From NCBI RefSeq assembly GCF_011759365.1, contig NZ_JAARLZ010000003.1:248001-312000 (forward strand): a stretch of DNA of 64,000 nucleotides, read 5' to 3'. Under the pieces are notes generated by a model. It was not told the origin of the DNA, made no database searches, and was given only the letters and a program-made list of their open reading frames with translations. The DNA comes from Luteibacter anthropi. GTDB taxonomy: Bacteria > Pseudomonadota > Gammaproteobacteria > Xanthomonadales > Rhodanobacteraceae. The position numbers and the translations under genes are program-made. Of the stretch, positions 54,804 to 63,727 are shown in pieces; position 1 is the first letter of the stretch, and every line of letters begins with the position of its first letter.

Positions 54804-56516
54804 TTACATGGGTTCCAGGTGGGTGAGCAGCAGGCGGACGCTTTCCCTGCCCTGCCAGTCGTTCACCGTCAGCTCGTAGGCTGCACGGAAACGCTGTGGG
54901 GGTGGCGTGCCGTCGTAGCAGCTGAACATCACGGCATCCAGCGGGGCGCCACCTTGTTCGTGGCGCAGCTGGAAACGCAGGTGTCGCGTTCCCATCGGCT
55001 TCCACGACGCACATTCGAACACGTTTTCGAACAGTGGCGGCGGGAAACCCTGTCCCCATGGGCCAGCGTGACGCAGCTGCTTTGCCAGTTCCAGCGTGTG
55101 GTCGCGGTAATCCAGTTCGCCATCGGTATGGATCGATGCCTGCAAGCGCTCTTCGTCGAGATGAGCGATCGCCACGGCATCGAAGGCGGCGGCAAAACGT
55201 GCGAAATCTTCACTGCGCAGGCTCATGCCGGCAGCCATGGCATGGCCACCGAAACGCAGGATCAGGCCGGGATGCTTCGCATCGATTTCGGCCAGCGCAT
55301 CGCGGATATGAAAGCCGGGAATCGAACGTGCCGAACCTCGAAGCTCGTCCGTTTCGTCACCCGCTGGCGCGAACGCCATGACCGGACGATGTAGTTTGTC
55401 CTTCAGCTTTGAGGCCACCAGGCCCACGATGCCCGCATGCCAGCCGGGATCGAACAGTGCCACGCCTACGGCATCCACGTGGGCCGCCTTCGCCACCATG
55501 CGTTCGGCTTCGTCCACCATGCCCGCCTGCATCTCGCGGCGTTCCTGGTTGATGGCAGACAGCTGTTCCGCATAGCGACGGGCGATGGCCATGTCGTCGG
55601 TGAGCAGGCAGGCCACGCCCAGCGACATGTCTTCGAGGCGTCCCGCTGCATTGAGCCGCGGGCCAATGGCAAAACCGAGATCGGTGGCGGCTACCGTAGC
55701 AACGGAGCGATTGCTTGCCTCGACCAGCGCCGTGATGCCGGCACAGGCACGCCCTGCCCTCATGCGTCGCAGACCCGCTTCGACGAGGATGCGGTTGTTG
55801 AAATCCAGCGGCACGAGGTCGGCGACGGTCCCCAGTGCAACGAGGTCCAGCAGCACGCTCAGGTCTGGCTCTTCGCCTTCGGCAAAACGCCCCTGCTCGC
55901 GCAATGACGCACGCAAGGCGAGCAGGAGGTAAAACATGACGCCTACCCCCGCTAGCGCCTTGCTCGGAAAACCATCACCGGAAAGATTCGGATTCACCAT
56001 CGCATCGGCGTCGGGCAGCACATCGCCCGGCAGATGATGATCGGTGACAAGCACACGGATACCGCGCGCATGCGCAGCGGCTACACCGGCCACGCTCGCC
56101 ACGCCGTTGTCGACGGTGACGATCAGCTCGGGTGCCGGATCAAGCGAGGCAACCAGCGCTTCACTCAGGCCGTATCCGTGGACGAAGCGATTAGGAATGA
56201 CATGGCGCACCTGAGTCGCGCCAAGCAGACGCAATCCACGTACAGCCACTGCCGTGCCGGTGGCACCATCGCAGTCGTAGTCGCCCGCGACCACGATGCG
56301 CCAGTTCTCGTCGATGGCCTGGGTAAGCAGGGCCACGGCGTGATCCATGCCGCCTAGTTGCGTCGGCAGCAGCATGCGGGCCAGCTTGTGTTCCGCACCA
56401 TCAGGCGTGCAGACGCCTCGCGCGGCATAGATGCGCTGAAGCACCGGATGCGTCCATGCAGACCAGCCGCTGGGCGGTGTCTCCATGGCACGCCGGTGCC
56501 ACTGCTTGCCGCTCAT
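54804..56516 (-). CDS. recJ: Single-stranded-DNA exonuclease RecJ
   Basis: A 570-residue 5'-3' ssDNA exonuclease for recombination and mismatch repair. DHH motifs: VAGDYDCDGATGTAVA, VTVDNGVAS and VTDHHLPGD; DHHA1 motifs: GWHAGIVGLVASKLKDK and RFGGHAMAAGM; a C-terminal OB-fold follows. ATG 56516 overlaps the upstream gene stop (ATGA) and gives normal length (E. coli 577); the frame is open to 56630. Confidence 0.96.
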   Translation of the reverse strand: MSGKQWHRRAMETPPSGWSAWTHPVLQRIYAARGVCTPDGAEHKLARMLLPTQLGGMDHAVALLTQAIDENWRIVVAGDYDCDGATGTAVAVRGLRLLGATQVRHVIPNRFVHGYGLSEALVASLDPAPELIVTVDNGVASVAGVAAAHARGIRVLVTDHHLPGDVLPDADAMVNPNLSGDGFPSKALAGVGVMFYLLLALRASLREQGRFAEGEEPDLSVLLDLVALGTVADLVPLDFNNRILVEAGLRRMRAGRACAGITALVEASNRSVATVAATDLGFAIGPRLNAAGRLEDMSLGVACLLTDDMAIARRYAEQLSAINQERREMQAGMVDEAERMVAKAAHVDAVGVALFDPGWHAGIVGLVASKLKDKLHRPVMAFAPAGDETDELRGSARSIPGFHIRDALAEIDAKHPGLILRFGGHAMAAGMSLRSEDFARFAAAFDAVAIAHLDEERLQASIHTDGELDYRDHTLELAKQLRHAGPWGQGFPPPLFENVFECASWKPMGTRHLRFQLRHEQGGAPLDAVMFSCYDGTPPPQRFRAAYELTVNDWQGRESVRLLLTHLEPM

Positions 56517-57499
56517 GCCTTGCGCCAGAAGCGCAGGCGATGAAGCTTGCGCAGCACCATGCGCCGGCCATCGGCAAAGGACAGGCGAAGTTCCACGCCT
56601 GCCTCGATGCGCGACTGCAGCCAGGGCCACCAGTCGCGTTCGAAAGCGGTGGGCTGCACATCCTGAAGATCAAGCAAGCTCACCTGTAGGAGCGCGCCTT
56701 GCGCGCGACCGGTGTCGCGCGATGTCTGGTTGCTGGCAGTAGCATCCGACGAAGGGTCGCGCGCGAGGCGCGCTCCTACAGGGAGTGACGAGCGTGGCTG
56801 GATGTCTACGTTGGCTTTCTGGGCCAAGGCCCAGACCAGCAGGTCGTCGCTGTAGATACGTTGCTGGCCGCATTCCACCCAGTCGGGCAGCACGCCCGCG
56901 CCCCACAGCCATACGCTGTTGATCGGCGGCAGGCCTTCCTGCATGCGCAGGGCATTGGCCGGATGATTGTGCAGTACCACCTGCGCTTCATTGATGAGCG
57001 CGCGCCAGCGCCGGCCGTCATCGCCCTGGGGCAGTTGTTCGAAAAGATCGGCGCCCAGCGCTTCTTCCGGCTCAGGGAACGACGGTACCTGCACGTAGTC
57101 GGGCACGCGTAGCTGCCAGTGCTGCGGATCGCCCACCGACAGGCTCATGCCTTCGGCGGTGAAGGTTTCAGCCAGTGCGTCCACCATGTTCGCCGCTTCT
57201 TCCGGCAGCACGCCGAGATTGCCGCAGCCAAGCAGTCGTGCACCGTTGAGCTCCGGCTGTACCCATGCCGGATCGGCGCAGACCCAGAGTGCATTGCCGG
57301 CATCACCGGCAACGGCCTGGCGAATCAGCGCGGCGGCAGGCAACGGACCCGCCGGCCAGCGGAAATGTTCCGCCAGCGCAGCAAGATAACCCGGCACCGC
57401 CGATGACAGCGACGTGCCCCGCGCAAGCCATTGGGCGAAGGCGGGAATAGGCGCGAGCTTGTCGCGGCCGGGCAGCAGCAGGTGCAGGACGTCGGCCAT
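56513..57499 (-). CDS. RecJ-operon protein, annotated elsewhere as phosphoglycerate mutase-like
   Basis: A 328-residue protein starting MADVLHLLLPGRDKLAPIPAFAQWLARG, with LWVCADPAWVQPELNGARLLGCG and LINEAQVVLHNHPANALRMQEGLPPINSVWLWGAG. Xanthomonad homologues upstream of recJ are, as I recall, often labelled phosphoglycerate mutase, but no mutase active site is visible, so I assign no activity. It is coupled to recJ (ATGA) and one base after the ABC-F stop. Residues about 240-272 are translated REP-like repeat (32 codons), probably absent from most homologues. Confidence 0.8.
   Translation of the reverse strand: MADVLHLLLPGRDKLAPIPAFAQWLARGTSLSSAVPGYLAALAEHFRWPAGPLPAAALIRQAVAGDAGNALWVCADPAWVQPELNGARLLGCGNLGVLPEEAANMVDALAETFTAEGMSLSVGDPQHWQLRVPDYVQVPSFPEPEEALGADLFEQLPQGDDGRRWRALINEAQVVLHNHPANALRMQEGLPPINSVWLWGAGVLPDWVECGQQRIYSDDLLVWALAQKANVDIQPRSSLPVGARLARDPSSDATASNQTSRDTGRAQGALLQVSLLDLQDVQPTAFERDWWPWLQSRIEAGVELRLSFADGRRMVLRKLHRLRFWRKA
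56685..56780. repeat. REP-like palindrome inside the recJ-linked gene
   Basis: A 96-bp full palindrome read in frame on the minus strand as VGARLARD at one arm and GRAQGALLQ at the other. The length is exactly 32 codons and the frame stays open. Confidence 0.95.
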
Positions 57500-57500
57500 G

Positions 57501-59390
57501 TCAGGCGTCGAGCTTTTCGAGAAGGTCGAGCCATTCCAGTTCGAGGGATTCCTTCTCCCCGCGCAGCTCGGCCTGACGTTGCCCCAGGCGCATCAGTTCC
57601 GCCGTGGAACCGCCATAGACTGCCGGATCGGCAAGCTTGGCTTCAATGGCGGCCAGCTCCTTGTCCATGCCGGCGATCAGGGTTTCGATCTTCTTCACCC
57701 GGGCGCGCAGCGGTTTTTCCTTCTCGCGTTCCTCGGCACTGAGCTTGCGCTTCTCTTTCGCGGAGCTCTGGATCGGCGCTTCGGGTGCGGCGGAGGCCAC
57801 GGCGGCGGTCTTGCGCGTGGTGGCGCGGGTCTTCAGCCACTTCGCGTAGTCGTCGAGGTCGCCATCGAACGGCGAGACATCACCGTCGGCCACGCGCCAG
57901 AACTCGTCGCAGACCATGCCGAGCAGGTGGCGGTCATGCGAGACCAGCACCAGCGCGCCATCGAAGGCGGACAAGGCATCGGCCAGCGCTTCGCGCATGT
58001 CGAGGTCGAGATGGTTGGTCGGTTCGTCGAGCAGCAGCAGGTTGGGCTTGTCCCAGGCGATGAGTGCCAGGGCGAGTCGCGCACGCTCGCCACCGGAGAA
58101 CGCGTCCACGGGTTCGAAGGCACGATCGGCGGGGAAGTTCCACGTACCGAGGTAATCGCGCAGCATCTGCGCACCGGCATTGGGCGCCTTCTGCTGGAGA
58201 TGGTCGAACGGGCTCGCGCCTTCGATCAGGCTTTCCACCGTGTGCTGGGCGAAGTAGCCGATCTTCGTATCCTTGTGGAAGCCGCGCTCGCCGGTCATGG
58301 GCTCCAGTTCGCCCATCAACGACTTCACCATGGTGGACTTGCCGGCGCCGTTCGGGCCGAGCAGGCCTATGCGGTCGCCGGATTCCAGGCCGAAGGCCAC
58401 ATCGCGCAGCACCACGTGCGAGCCGTAGCCCGCGTCGATGTGATCGAGCTGAAGCATCGACGTGGGCAGGCGATCCGGTGCGGGAAACGAGAAGCTGAAG
58501 GAGCGCTCGGCGCGCACGGCCTCGGTGCCGGCCATCTTTTCCAGGCGCTTCATGCGCGACTGCGCCTGCTTGGCCTTGCTGGCCTTGGCCTTGAAGCGGT
58601 CGATGAAGGATTGCAGGTGGGCGCGCTCGGCCTGCTCGCGCTCGTGCGCGATCTGCTGCTGGCGCAGGTGTTCGGCGCGCTGGCGTTCGAAGGCCGTGTA
58701 GTTGCCCGTATAGAGCTTCGCCGTGCCGTCGTGCAGGTGCATCGTGTGCGAAGTGACAGCATCGAGGAACTCGCGGTCATGCGAGATGATCAGCAGCGTG
58801 CCCTGGTAGCGGCGCAGCCATTCCTCGAGCCACAGCACGGCGTCGAGATCGAGATGATTGGTGGGCTCGTCGAGCAGCAGCAGGTCGGACGGTGCCATCA
58901 GCGCGCGGGCCAGGTTGAGGCGCACGCGCCAGCCACCGGAGAACGAGGCCACGGCCTGTTCGTGGGTTTCCGGGCTGAAGCCCAGGCCGTGCATGAGGCG
59001 GCCGGCGCGGGCGCGGGCGTCGTAGCCGTTGAGCTCTTCGATGCGATGGTGGGCGCGGGCCACGGCTTCGTGGTCTTCGGCCAGGTAGGCCTCCTGCTCG
59101 GCCTTCAGGGCCGCCGCCACCTCGACATCGCCGCCCAGCACGTATTCGATGGCCGGATCGGGCAGCGCCGGGGTTTCCTGCGCCACCGAGGCCAGGCGCA
59201 CCTTCGAGGGCATGTCGAGATCGCCGACTTCCGGTTCCAGCTCGCCCTTCAGCGCGGCGAACAGCGTGGACTTGCCGCAGCCGTTGCGGCCAATGACGCC
59301 AAGGCTCCAGCCGGACTGGATGGTGAGGTCCATCTGCGAGAGCAGCGTGCGGCTGCCCCGGCGCAGGGCGAGGTTGCGGAAGGAGATCAT
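57501..59390 (-). CDS. ABC-F family ATPase, YheS/Uup-like
   Basis: A 629-residue ribosome-associated ABC-F protein. Two ABC modules: Walker A GRNGCGKST and GPNGAGKST; signature motifs SFSGGWRVRL and FSGGERARLAL; Walker B LLLLDEPTNHLDLD twice. The inter-domain linker is charged (FERQRAEHLRQQQIAHEREQ), and the C-terminus has a Lys/Glu-rich coiled-coil extension, closest to YheS. ATG 59390; the apparent start at 59399 is TTG. The 5' neighbour of the two genes ending with recJ. Confidence 0.93.
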   Translation of the reverse strand: MISFRNLALRRGSRTLLSQMDLTIQSGWSLGVIGRNGCGKSTLFAALKGELEPEVGDLDMPSKVRLASVAQETPALPDPAIEYVLGGDVEVAAALKAEQEAYLAEDHEAVARAHHRIEELNGYDARARAGRLMHGLGFSPETHEQAVASFSGGWRVRLNLARALMAPSDLLLLDEPTNHLDLDAVLWLEEWLRRYQGTLLIISHDREFLDAVTSHTMHLHDGTAKLYTGNYTAFERQRAEHLRQQQIAHEREQAERAHLQSFIDRFKAKASKAKQAQSRMKRLEKMAGTEAVRAERSFSFSFPAPDRLPTSMLQLDHIDAGYGSHVVLRDVAFGLESGDRIGLLGPNGAGKSTMVKSLMGELEPMTGERGFHKDTKIGYFAQHTVESLIEGASPFDHLQQKAPNAGAQMLRDYLGTWNFPADRAFEPVDAFSGGERARLALALIAWDKPNLLLLDEPTNHLDLDMREALADALSAFDGALVLVSHDRHLLGMVCDEFWRVADGDVSPFDGDLDDYAKWLKTRATTRKTAAVASAAPEAPIQSSAKEKRKLSAEEREKEKPLRARVKKIETLIAGMDKELAAIEAKLADPAVYGGSTAELMRLGQRQAELRGEKESLELEWLDLLEKLDA

Positions 59391-59565
59391 GATGGGCAAT
59401 CAGCGATAGGCGACTGCGCATGATAACGGCCCGGCCGCGCCGCGTCGCCCGAAACGCGACGCAGCACACAGCCGTGAAGACGGCAGCGCGACGGTCGTGG
59501 CGTGCCCCGGGGCGATCTGCTACAACGGCGTCCTGCGCCGCCTTGGGGAGCGCGACGGAGTTTCT

Positions 59566-59898
59566 ATGTCCATGTTCAAGCCTGTTTTCGCCGCGCTCGC
59601 CCTGGCGTTCGCCCTGACGCCTGCCGCCCGTGCCGGCGACAACCTGCTCGTGCAGCGCGTGCAGCAGGAGCAGGGCATGAACCTGCCCGCCAAGGGCATG
59701 TCCATGGCCGAGGTGGAGCGCCGCTTCGGCGCGCCCACATCGAAGCTGGATGCCCGTGGCGGCGGCAAGCCGAAGCAGCCGGTGATCAACCGCTGGATGT
59801 ACCCCGGGTACATCGTGTATTTCGAGCGCAGCCGGGTGATCCACACGGTGCTCAATACCCCGGCCGGCAACAACACGAACCCCTCGAACCCCCTGTAG
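59566..59898 (+). CDS. Small exported hypothetical protein
   Basis: A 110-residue protein with a signal peptide (PVFAALALAFALTPAARA). The mature part has MSMAEVERRFGAPTSKLDARGGG and INRWMYPGYIVYFERSRVIHTVL, an SmpA/BamE-like pattern (VxxRFGxP, W.Y...YF). Function unknown. CGGAG precedes ATG 59566. The stop TAG belongs to a REP-like element; the tail NTPAGNNTNPSNPL is low complexity. Confidence 0.8.
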   Translation: MSMFKPVFAALALAFALTPAARAGDNLLVQRVQQEQGMNLPAKGMSMAEVERRFGAPTSKLDARGGGKPKQPVINRWMYPGYIVYFERSRVIHTVLNTPAGNNTNPSNPL

Positions 59899-60256
59899 GA
59901 GCGCGCCTCGCGCGCGGCCGGTTCCTCGCGAACATTGGGTCGCGCGCAGGCGCGCTCCTACAACGCCCCGCGCACGATCGCCTCATTTCCCTGTAGGAGC
60001 GCGCCTCGCGCGCGACCGATTCCTCGCGAACATTGGGTCGCGCGCAGGCGCGCTCCTACAACGCCCCGCGCACGATCACCTCATTGCCCTGTAGGAGCGC
60101 GCCTCGCGCGCGACCGGCTCCTCGCGAACATTGGGTCGCGCGCAGGCGCGCTCCTACAACGCCCCGCGCACGATCGCCTCATTGCCCTGTAGGAGCGCGC
60201 CTCGCGCGCGACCGGGGAGGTCGCAAGGCCGGTCGCGCGCGAGGCGCGCTCCTACA
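59894..60256. repeat. Tandem array of four REP-like palindromes, 98-bp period
   Basis: Elements begin at 59894, 59992, 60090 and 60188, each 67-71 bp, with a conserved 29-bp spacer starting ACGCCCCGCGCACGATC. The first element supplies the stop of the upstream gene. It fills most of the gap before the agmatine deiminase gene; a TACAAT box at 60280-60285 may be that gene's -10. Confidence 0.96.
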
Positions 60257-60317
60257 CAGCAAGGGTCATCTGGAAGCCTTACAATAGCCGGCTTTCCCCA
60301 AGCAGCCCCTTCCGACC

Positions 60318-61355
60318 ATGACCGAGCGCTCCTCCTACCGCCTGCCCGCCGAATGGGAGCCGCAGGCCGGCGTCCTCATCGCCTGGCCGCACGCGGATAC
60401 CGACTGGGCCGACCGCCTGGCCGAGGTGGAGACCACCTATGTCGCCCTGGCCGCTGCCGTTACCCGCTTCGAGCCGCTGCACGTCATCGTGGCCGATGCC
60501 GAGCTGCGCGAACGCGCCCGCCTGCTGGCCGAACAGGCCGGCGCCGACATGTCGCGCCTGCACTTCATCGAACTGCCCTACGACGACACCTGGCTGCGCG
60601 ACTCCGGCCCCATCACCCTCACGGGCCCGGACGGCGTGCTGCTCAACGACTACCGCTTCACCGGCTGGGGCGGCAAGTTCGGCGCCGAGCAGGACGATGC
60701 CATCATCGCGGGCCTGCTTGAGCGCGGCGTGCTCTGCGGCCTGCCGCACAAGCGCATCGACTGGGCACTGGAAGGCGGCGGCATCGAGAGCGACGGCCAG
60801 GGCACCATCCTCACCACGTGGAAGTGCCTCAACCAGCGCCATCCCGAGCTGTCGCGTGAAGCAATGACCGACACGCTCGCCACCACCCTGCACGCCGACC
60901 GCGTGCTGTGGCTGGACCACGGCTACCTCGAAGGCGACGACACCGACGCCCACATCGACACGCTCGCCCGCTTCAGCCCGGACGGCGGCATCGTCTACCA
61001 GGCCTGCGACGACGCGACTGATCCGCATCACGCCGAACTGGGCAGGATGGGCGAGGAACTCGCGGCGCTACGCTCACCGGAAGGCAAGCCCTACCCGCTG
61101 CATCCCCTGCCCTGGGCCCAGCCGATCATCGACGAAGGCCGTCGCCTCGCCGCGTCGTACGCGAACTATCTGATCGTCAACGGCGCCGTGCTGGTGCCTG
61201 CCTATGGCGACCGCGTGGATGCCGAGGCCGCCCGTATCATCGGCCTGGCCCATCCGGGCCGCGAGGTGGTGCAGGTGCCCTGCCGCCCGCTGATCTGGCA
61301 GAACGGCAGCCTGCACTGCATCACCATGCAGCTGCCGGCCGACATCGCCAAGTAA
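60318..61355 (+). CDS. aguA: Agmatine deiminase
   Basis: A 345-residue guanidino-modifying enzyme converting agmatine to N-carbamoylputrescine. Catalytic landmarks: the substrate-binding TWLRDSGPI, WALEGGGIESDGQG, the catalytic His in DTDAHIDTLARF, and nucleophile Cys334 in NGSLHCITMQ. Normal length. First of a two-gene operon with the amidase 43 bp downstream. Confidence 0.95.
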   Translation: MTERSSYRLPAEWEPQAGVLIAWPHADTDWADRLAEVETTYVALAAAVTRFEPLHVIVADAELRERARLLAEQAGADMSRLHFIELPYDDTWLRDSGPITLTGPDGVLLNDYRFTGWGGKFGAEQDDAIIAGLLERGVLCGLPHKRIDWALEGGGIESDGQGTILTTWKCLNQRHPELSREAMTDTLATTLHADRVLWLDHGYLEGDDTDAHIDTLARFSPDGGIVYQACDDATDPHHAELGRMGEELAALRSPEGKPYPLHPLPWAQPIIDEGRRLAASYANYLIVNGAVLVPAYGDRVDAEAARIIGLAHPGREVVQVPCRPLIWQNGSLHCITMQLPADIAK

Positions 61356-61398
61356 TTCACCTACACAGCGCGGCGAGAGCCGCGCGAGGATCGACGAC

Positions 61399-62289
61399 AT
61401 GACCCGCAAGACCCTCAAGGTCGCCCTCCTCCAGGAAACCGACCACGGCAACCGCGACGCCAACCTCGACGCCATCGAGGCGGGCCTGCGCAAGGCCGCG
61501 GCCGCTGGCGTGGAATTGGTGCTGCTGCAGGAGCTGCACAACGGCCCGTATTTCTGCCAGCACGAGAGTGTCGATGTATTCGACCTGGCCGAGACCATCC
61601 CCGGCCCGGGCACCGACCGCATCGGCAAGCTCGCCGAAGAGCTGAAGCTCGTCGTGGTCGCGTCCATCTTCGAAAAGCGCGCCACCGGCCTGTATCACAA
61701 CACCGCCGTGGTCTTCGACCGCTCGCGCGAGATCGCCGGCAAGTATCGCAAGATGCACATCCCCGACGATCCGGCGTTCTACGAGAAGTTCTACTTCACG
61801 CCGGGCGACATCGGCTTTGAGCCGATCCGCACCTCGGTGGGCAAGCTCGGCGTGCTGGTGTGCTGGGACCAGTGGTATCCGGAAGCCGCGCGTCTCATGG
61901 CGCTGGCCGGCGCCGACCTGCTGTTCTACCCCACGGCCATCGGCTGGGACCCGAACGACAACGATGCCGAGAAGGGCCGCCAGCGCGAGGCCTGGATCAC
62001 CGTGCAGCGCGGCCATGCCGTCGCCAACGGCCTGCCCCTGCTCTCGTGCAACCGCACGGGCTACGAGGCGGATCCTTCGGGCGTCGGCAGCGGCATCCAG
62101 TTCTGGGGCTCCAGCTTCGTGGCAGGCCCGCAGGGCGAATTCCTCGCCCAGGCCGGCACCGATGGCGCCGAACTGCTGATCTGCGATGTGGACATGGAGC
62201 GCAGCGAACATGTGCGCCGCATCTGGCCGTTCCTGCGCGATCGTCGCATCGACGCCTACGGTGACCTGACCAGGCGCTTCCGCGACTGA
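61399..62289 (+). CDS. aguB: N-carbamoylputrescine amidase
   Basis: A 296-residue nitrilase-superfamily enzyme hydrolysing N-carbamoylputrescine to putrescine, CO2 and ammonia. The catalytic triad is visible: Glu45 (LLQELHNG), Lys118 (YRKMHIPDD) and Cys155 (VLVCWDQWYPE). GAGGA precedes the ATG. It completes the arginine-decarboxylase route to putrescine with the upstream deiminase. Confidence 0.95.
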   Translation: MTRKTLKVALLQETDHGNRDANLDAIEAGLRKAAAAGVELVLLQELHNGPYFCQHESVDVFDLAETIPGPGTDRIGKLAEELKLVVVASIFEKRATGLYHNTAVVFDRSREIAGKYRKMHIPDDPAFYEKFYFTPGDIGFEPIRTSVGKLGVLVCWDQWYPEAARLMALAGADLLFYPTAIGWDPNDNDAEKGRQREAWITVQRGHAVANGLPLLSCNRTGYEADPSGVGSGIQFWGSSFVAGPQGEFLAQAGTDGAELLICDVDMERSEHVRRIWPFLRDRRIDAYGDLTRRFRD

Positions 62290-62394
62290 GCTGGACCGCA
62301 CGAGCCGTGAAGCGCCTACTTGCGCTTCGCGGTTCACGCCCCACTAGTTACTGTTCGTCGTTCACGCTCCACTCCTAACGCGCTGGAATACCGA

Positions 62395-63630
62395 ATGCTC
62401 CCGGACGAGATAGCCACCACCGACGTCGCAGCCCTGGAAGGCCAGCCCATCCAGCGCATGGAGCGCGATGGCGTCGAGTACGTCATCCTCGGCACGGCGC
62501 ACGTGTCGCGCGCCAGTGTGCAGGCGGTGGATGCCCTGCTCGCCACCGAGCATTTCGATGCCGTGGCGGTGGAGCTTTGCGCCAGCCGCGCCCACGGCAT
62601 CCGCGATCCGGAAGCCTTCAAGCAGTTGGACCTGTTCCAGGTCATCCGCCAGGGCAAGGCCGGCATGGTGGCGGCAAGCCTGGTGCTCGGCTCGTTCCAG
62701 AAGCGCCTCGCCTCGCAGTACGGCATCGAACCCGGCGCAGAAATGAAAGCGGCCATGGATGGCGCCGAAGCGCGCGGCATTCCCGTGTGGCTGGTGGATC
62801 GCGAAGTCGGCACCACGCTCAAGCGCGCCTGGCGCAGCGTCGGTTTCTTCCAGCGTTTCGGCCTGCTCGGCGGCATGCTTGGCAGTGTGTTCGAGCGCGA
62901 GGACATCGCCGAGGAAGACATCGAGAAACTCAAGCAGTCCGATCTTCTTGAAAGTGCCTTCAGCGATTTCGCCAAGGGCTCGGCCCCGCTTTATCACGCG
63001 CTGATCGCCGAACGCGACCAGTTCATGGCTGCACGTCTTCGCGAGAATGGCGAACGCATGGACGCCGATGCACCGTCGCGCAAGGTGCTGGTCGTGATCG
63101 GCGCCGGTCATCTGAAGGGCATGAGCGAACAGCTGGCCCACCAGCACGGCGATGCCCGCTCCACGGCCGACGACCTCGCCGTAACCCCACCGGCATCGAA
63201 GTGGCCCAAGTACATCGCCGTGGGCGTGGTGCTCGCGATTTTCGCCGTGATCGGCTTCGCCTTCTACCGCAATCCGAGCCTGGGCAAGGATGCGCTGATG
63301 AGCTGGGTGCTGCTCACCGGCGGCCTGTCGGCGCTTGGTGCGCTCATCGCGGGCGCTCATCCACTGAGCATCATCGCGGCCTTCGTTGCCGGCCCCATCA
63401 AGCCGTTCCGCCCCGGCATTCCGTCCGGCGCCATCAGTGCGATGGTCGAAGCCTGGATCCGCAAGCCGCGCGTCGGCGACTTCGAACGCCTGCGCGACGA
63501 CATCACCCACTGGACGGGCTGGTGGAAGAATCGGGTGGCGCGCACGCTGCTCAACTTCTTCCTGGTGTGCATCGGCACCATCGCCGGCGAGTACATCGCC
63601 GGGTTCCATATCCTGCGCAGCCTGCTCTAG
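62395..63630 (+). CDS. TraB family membrane protein
   Basis: A 411-residue protein with an N-terminal TraB/GumN-type domain (YVILGTAHVSRASVQAV, VAVELCASRAHGIRD, VLVVIGAGHLKGMSEQL) and a C-terminal membrane part with several helices (YIAVGVVLAIFAVIGFAFY; LLTGGLSALGALIAGAHPLSIIAAFVAGPI; TLLNFFLVCIGTIAGEYIAGF). It resembles the pheromone-shutdown-related TraB group; the molecular function is not established. ATG 62395 is chosen; the earlier frame from 62320 contains repeat-like sequence. Confidence 0.88.
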   Translation: MLPDEIATTDVAALEGQPIQRMERDGVEYVILGTAHVSRASVQAVDALLATEHFDAVAVELCASRAHGIRDPEAFKQLDLFQVIRQGKAGMVAASLVLGSFQKRLASQYGIEPGAEMKAAMDGAEARGIPVWLVDREVGTTLKRAWRSVGFFQRFGLLGGMLGSVFEREDIAEEDIEKLKQSDLLESAFSDFAKGSAPLYHALIAERDQFMAARLRENGERMDADAPSRKVLVVIGAGHLKGMSEQLAHQHGDARSTADDLAVTPPASKWPKYIAVGVVLAIFAVIGFAFYRNPSLGKDALMSWVLLTGGLSALGALIAGAHPLSIIAAFVAGPIKPFRPGIPSGAISAMVEAWIRKPRVGDFERLRDDITHWTGWWKNRVARTLLNFFLVCIGTIAGEYIAGFHILRSLL

Positions 63631-63647
63631 GGTTTGTGCAGGGCGAG

Positions 63648-63677
63648 TTGTCGGGCGTCGCGAACCGCTTCTATACT
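63648..63677 (+). promoter_or_regulatory. Predicted promoter of the cytochrome gene
   Basis: TTGTCG (63648-63653), an 18-bp spacer and TATACT (63672-63677), about 50 bp before the ATG. Confidence 0.45.
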
Positions 63678-63727
63678 CCGGGAGCTACTTTTACCCCGGC
63701 CCCGCCCGGCACCCAGGGAACCCATTG

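Noticed and set aside
57414-59423. A 669-residue open frame on the plus strand
   Set aside because: Antisense to the ABC-F gene; no recognisable motifs.
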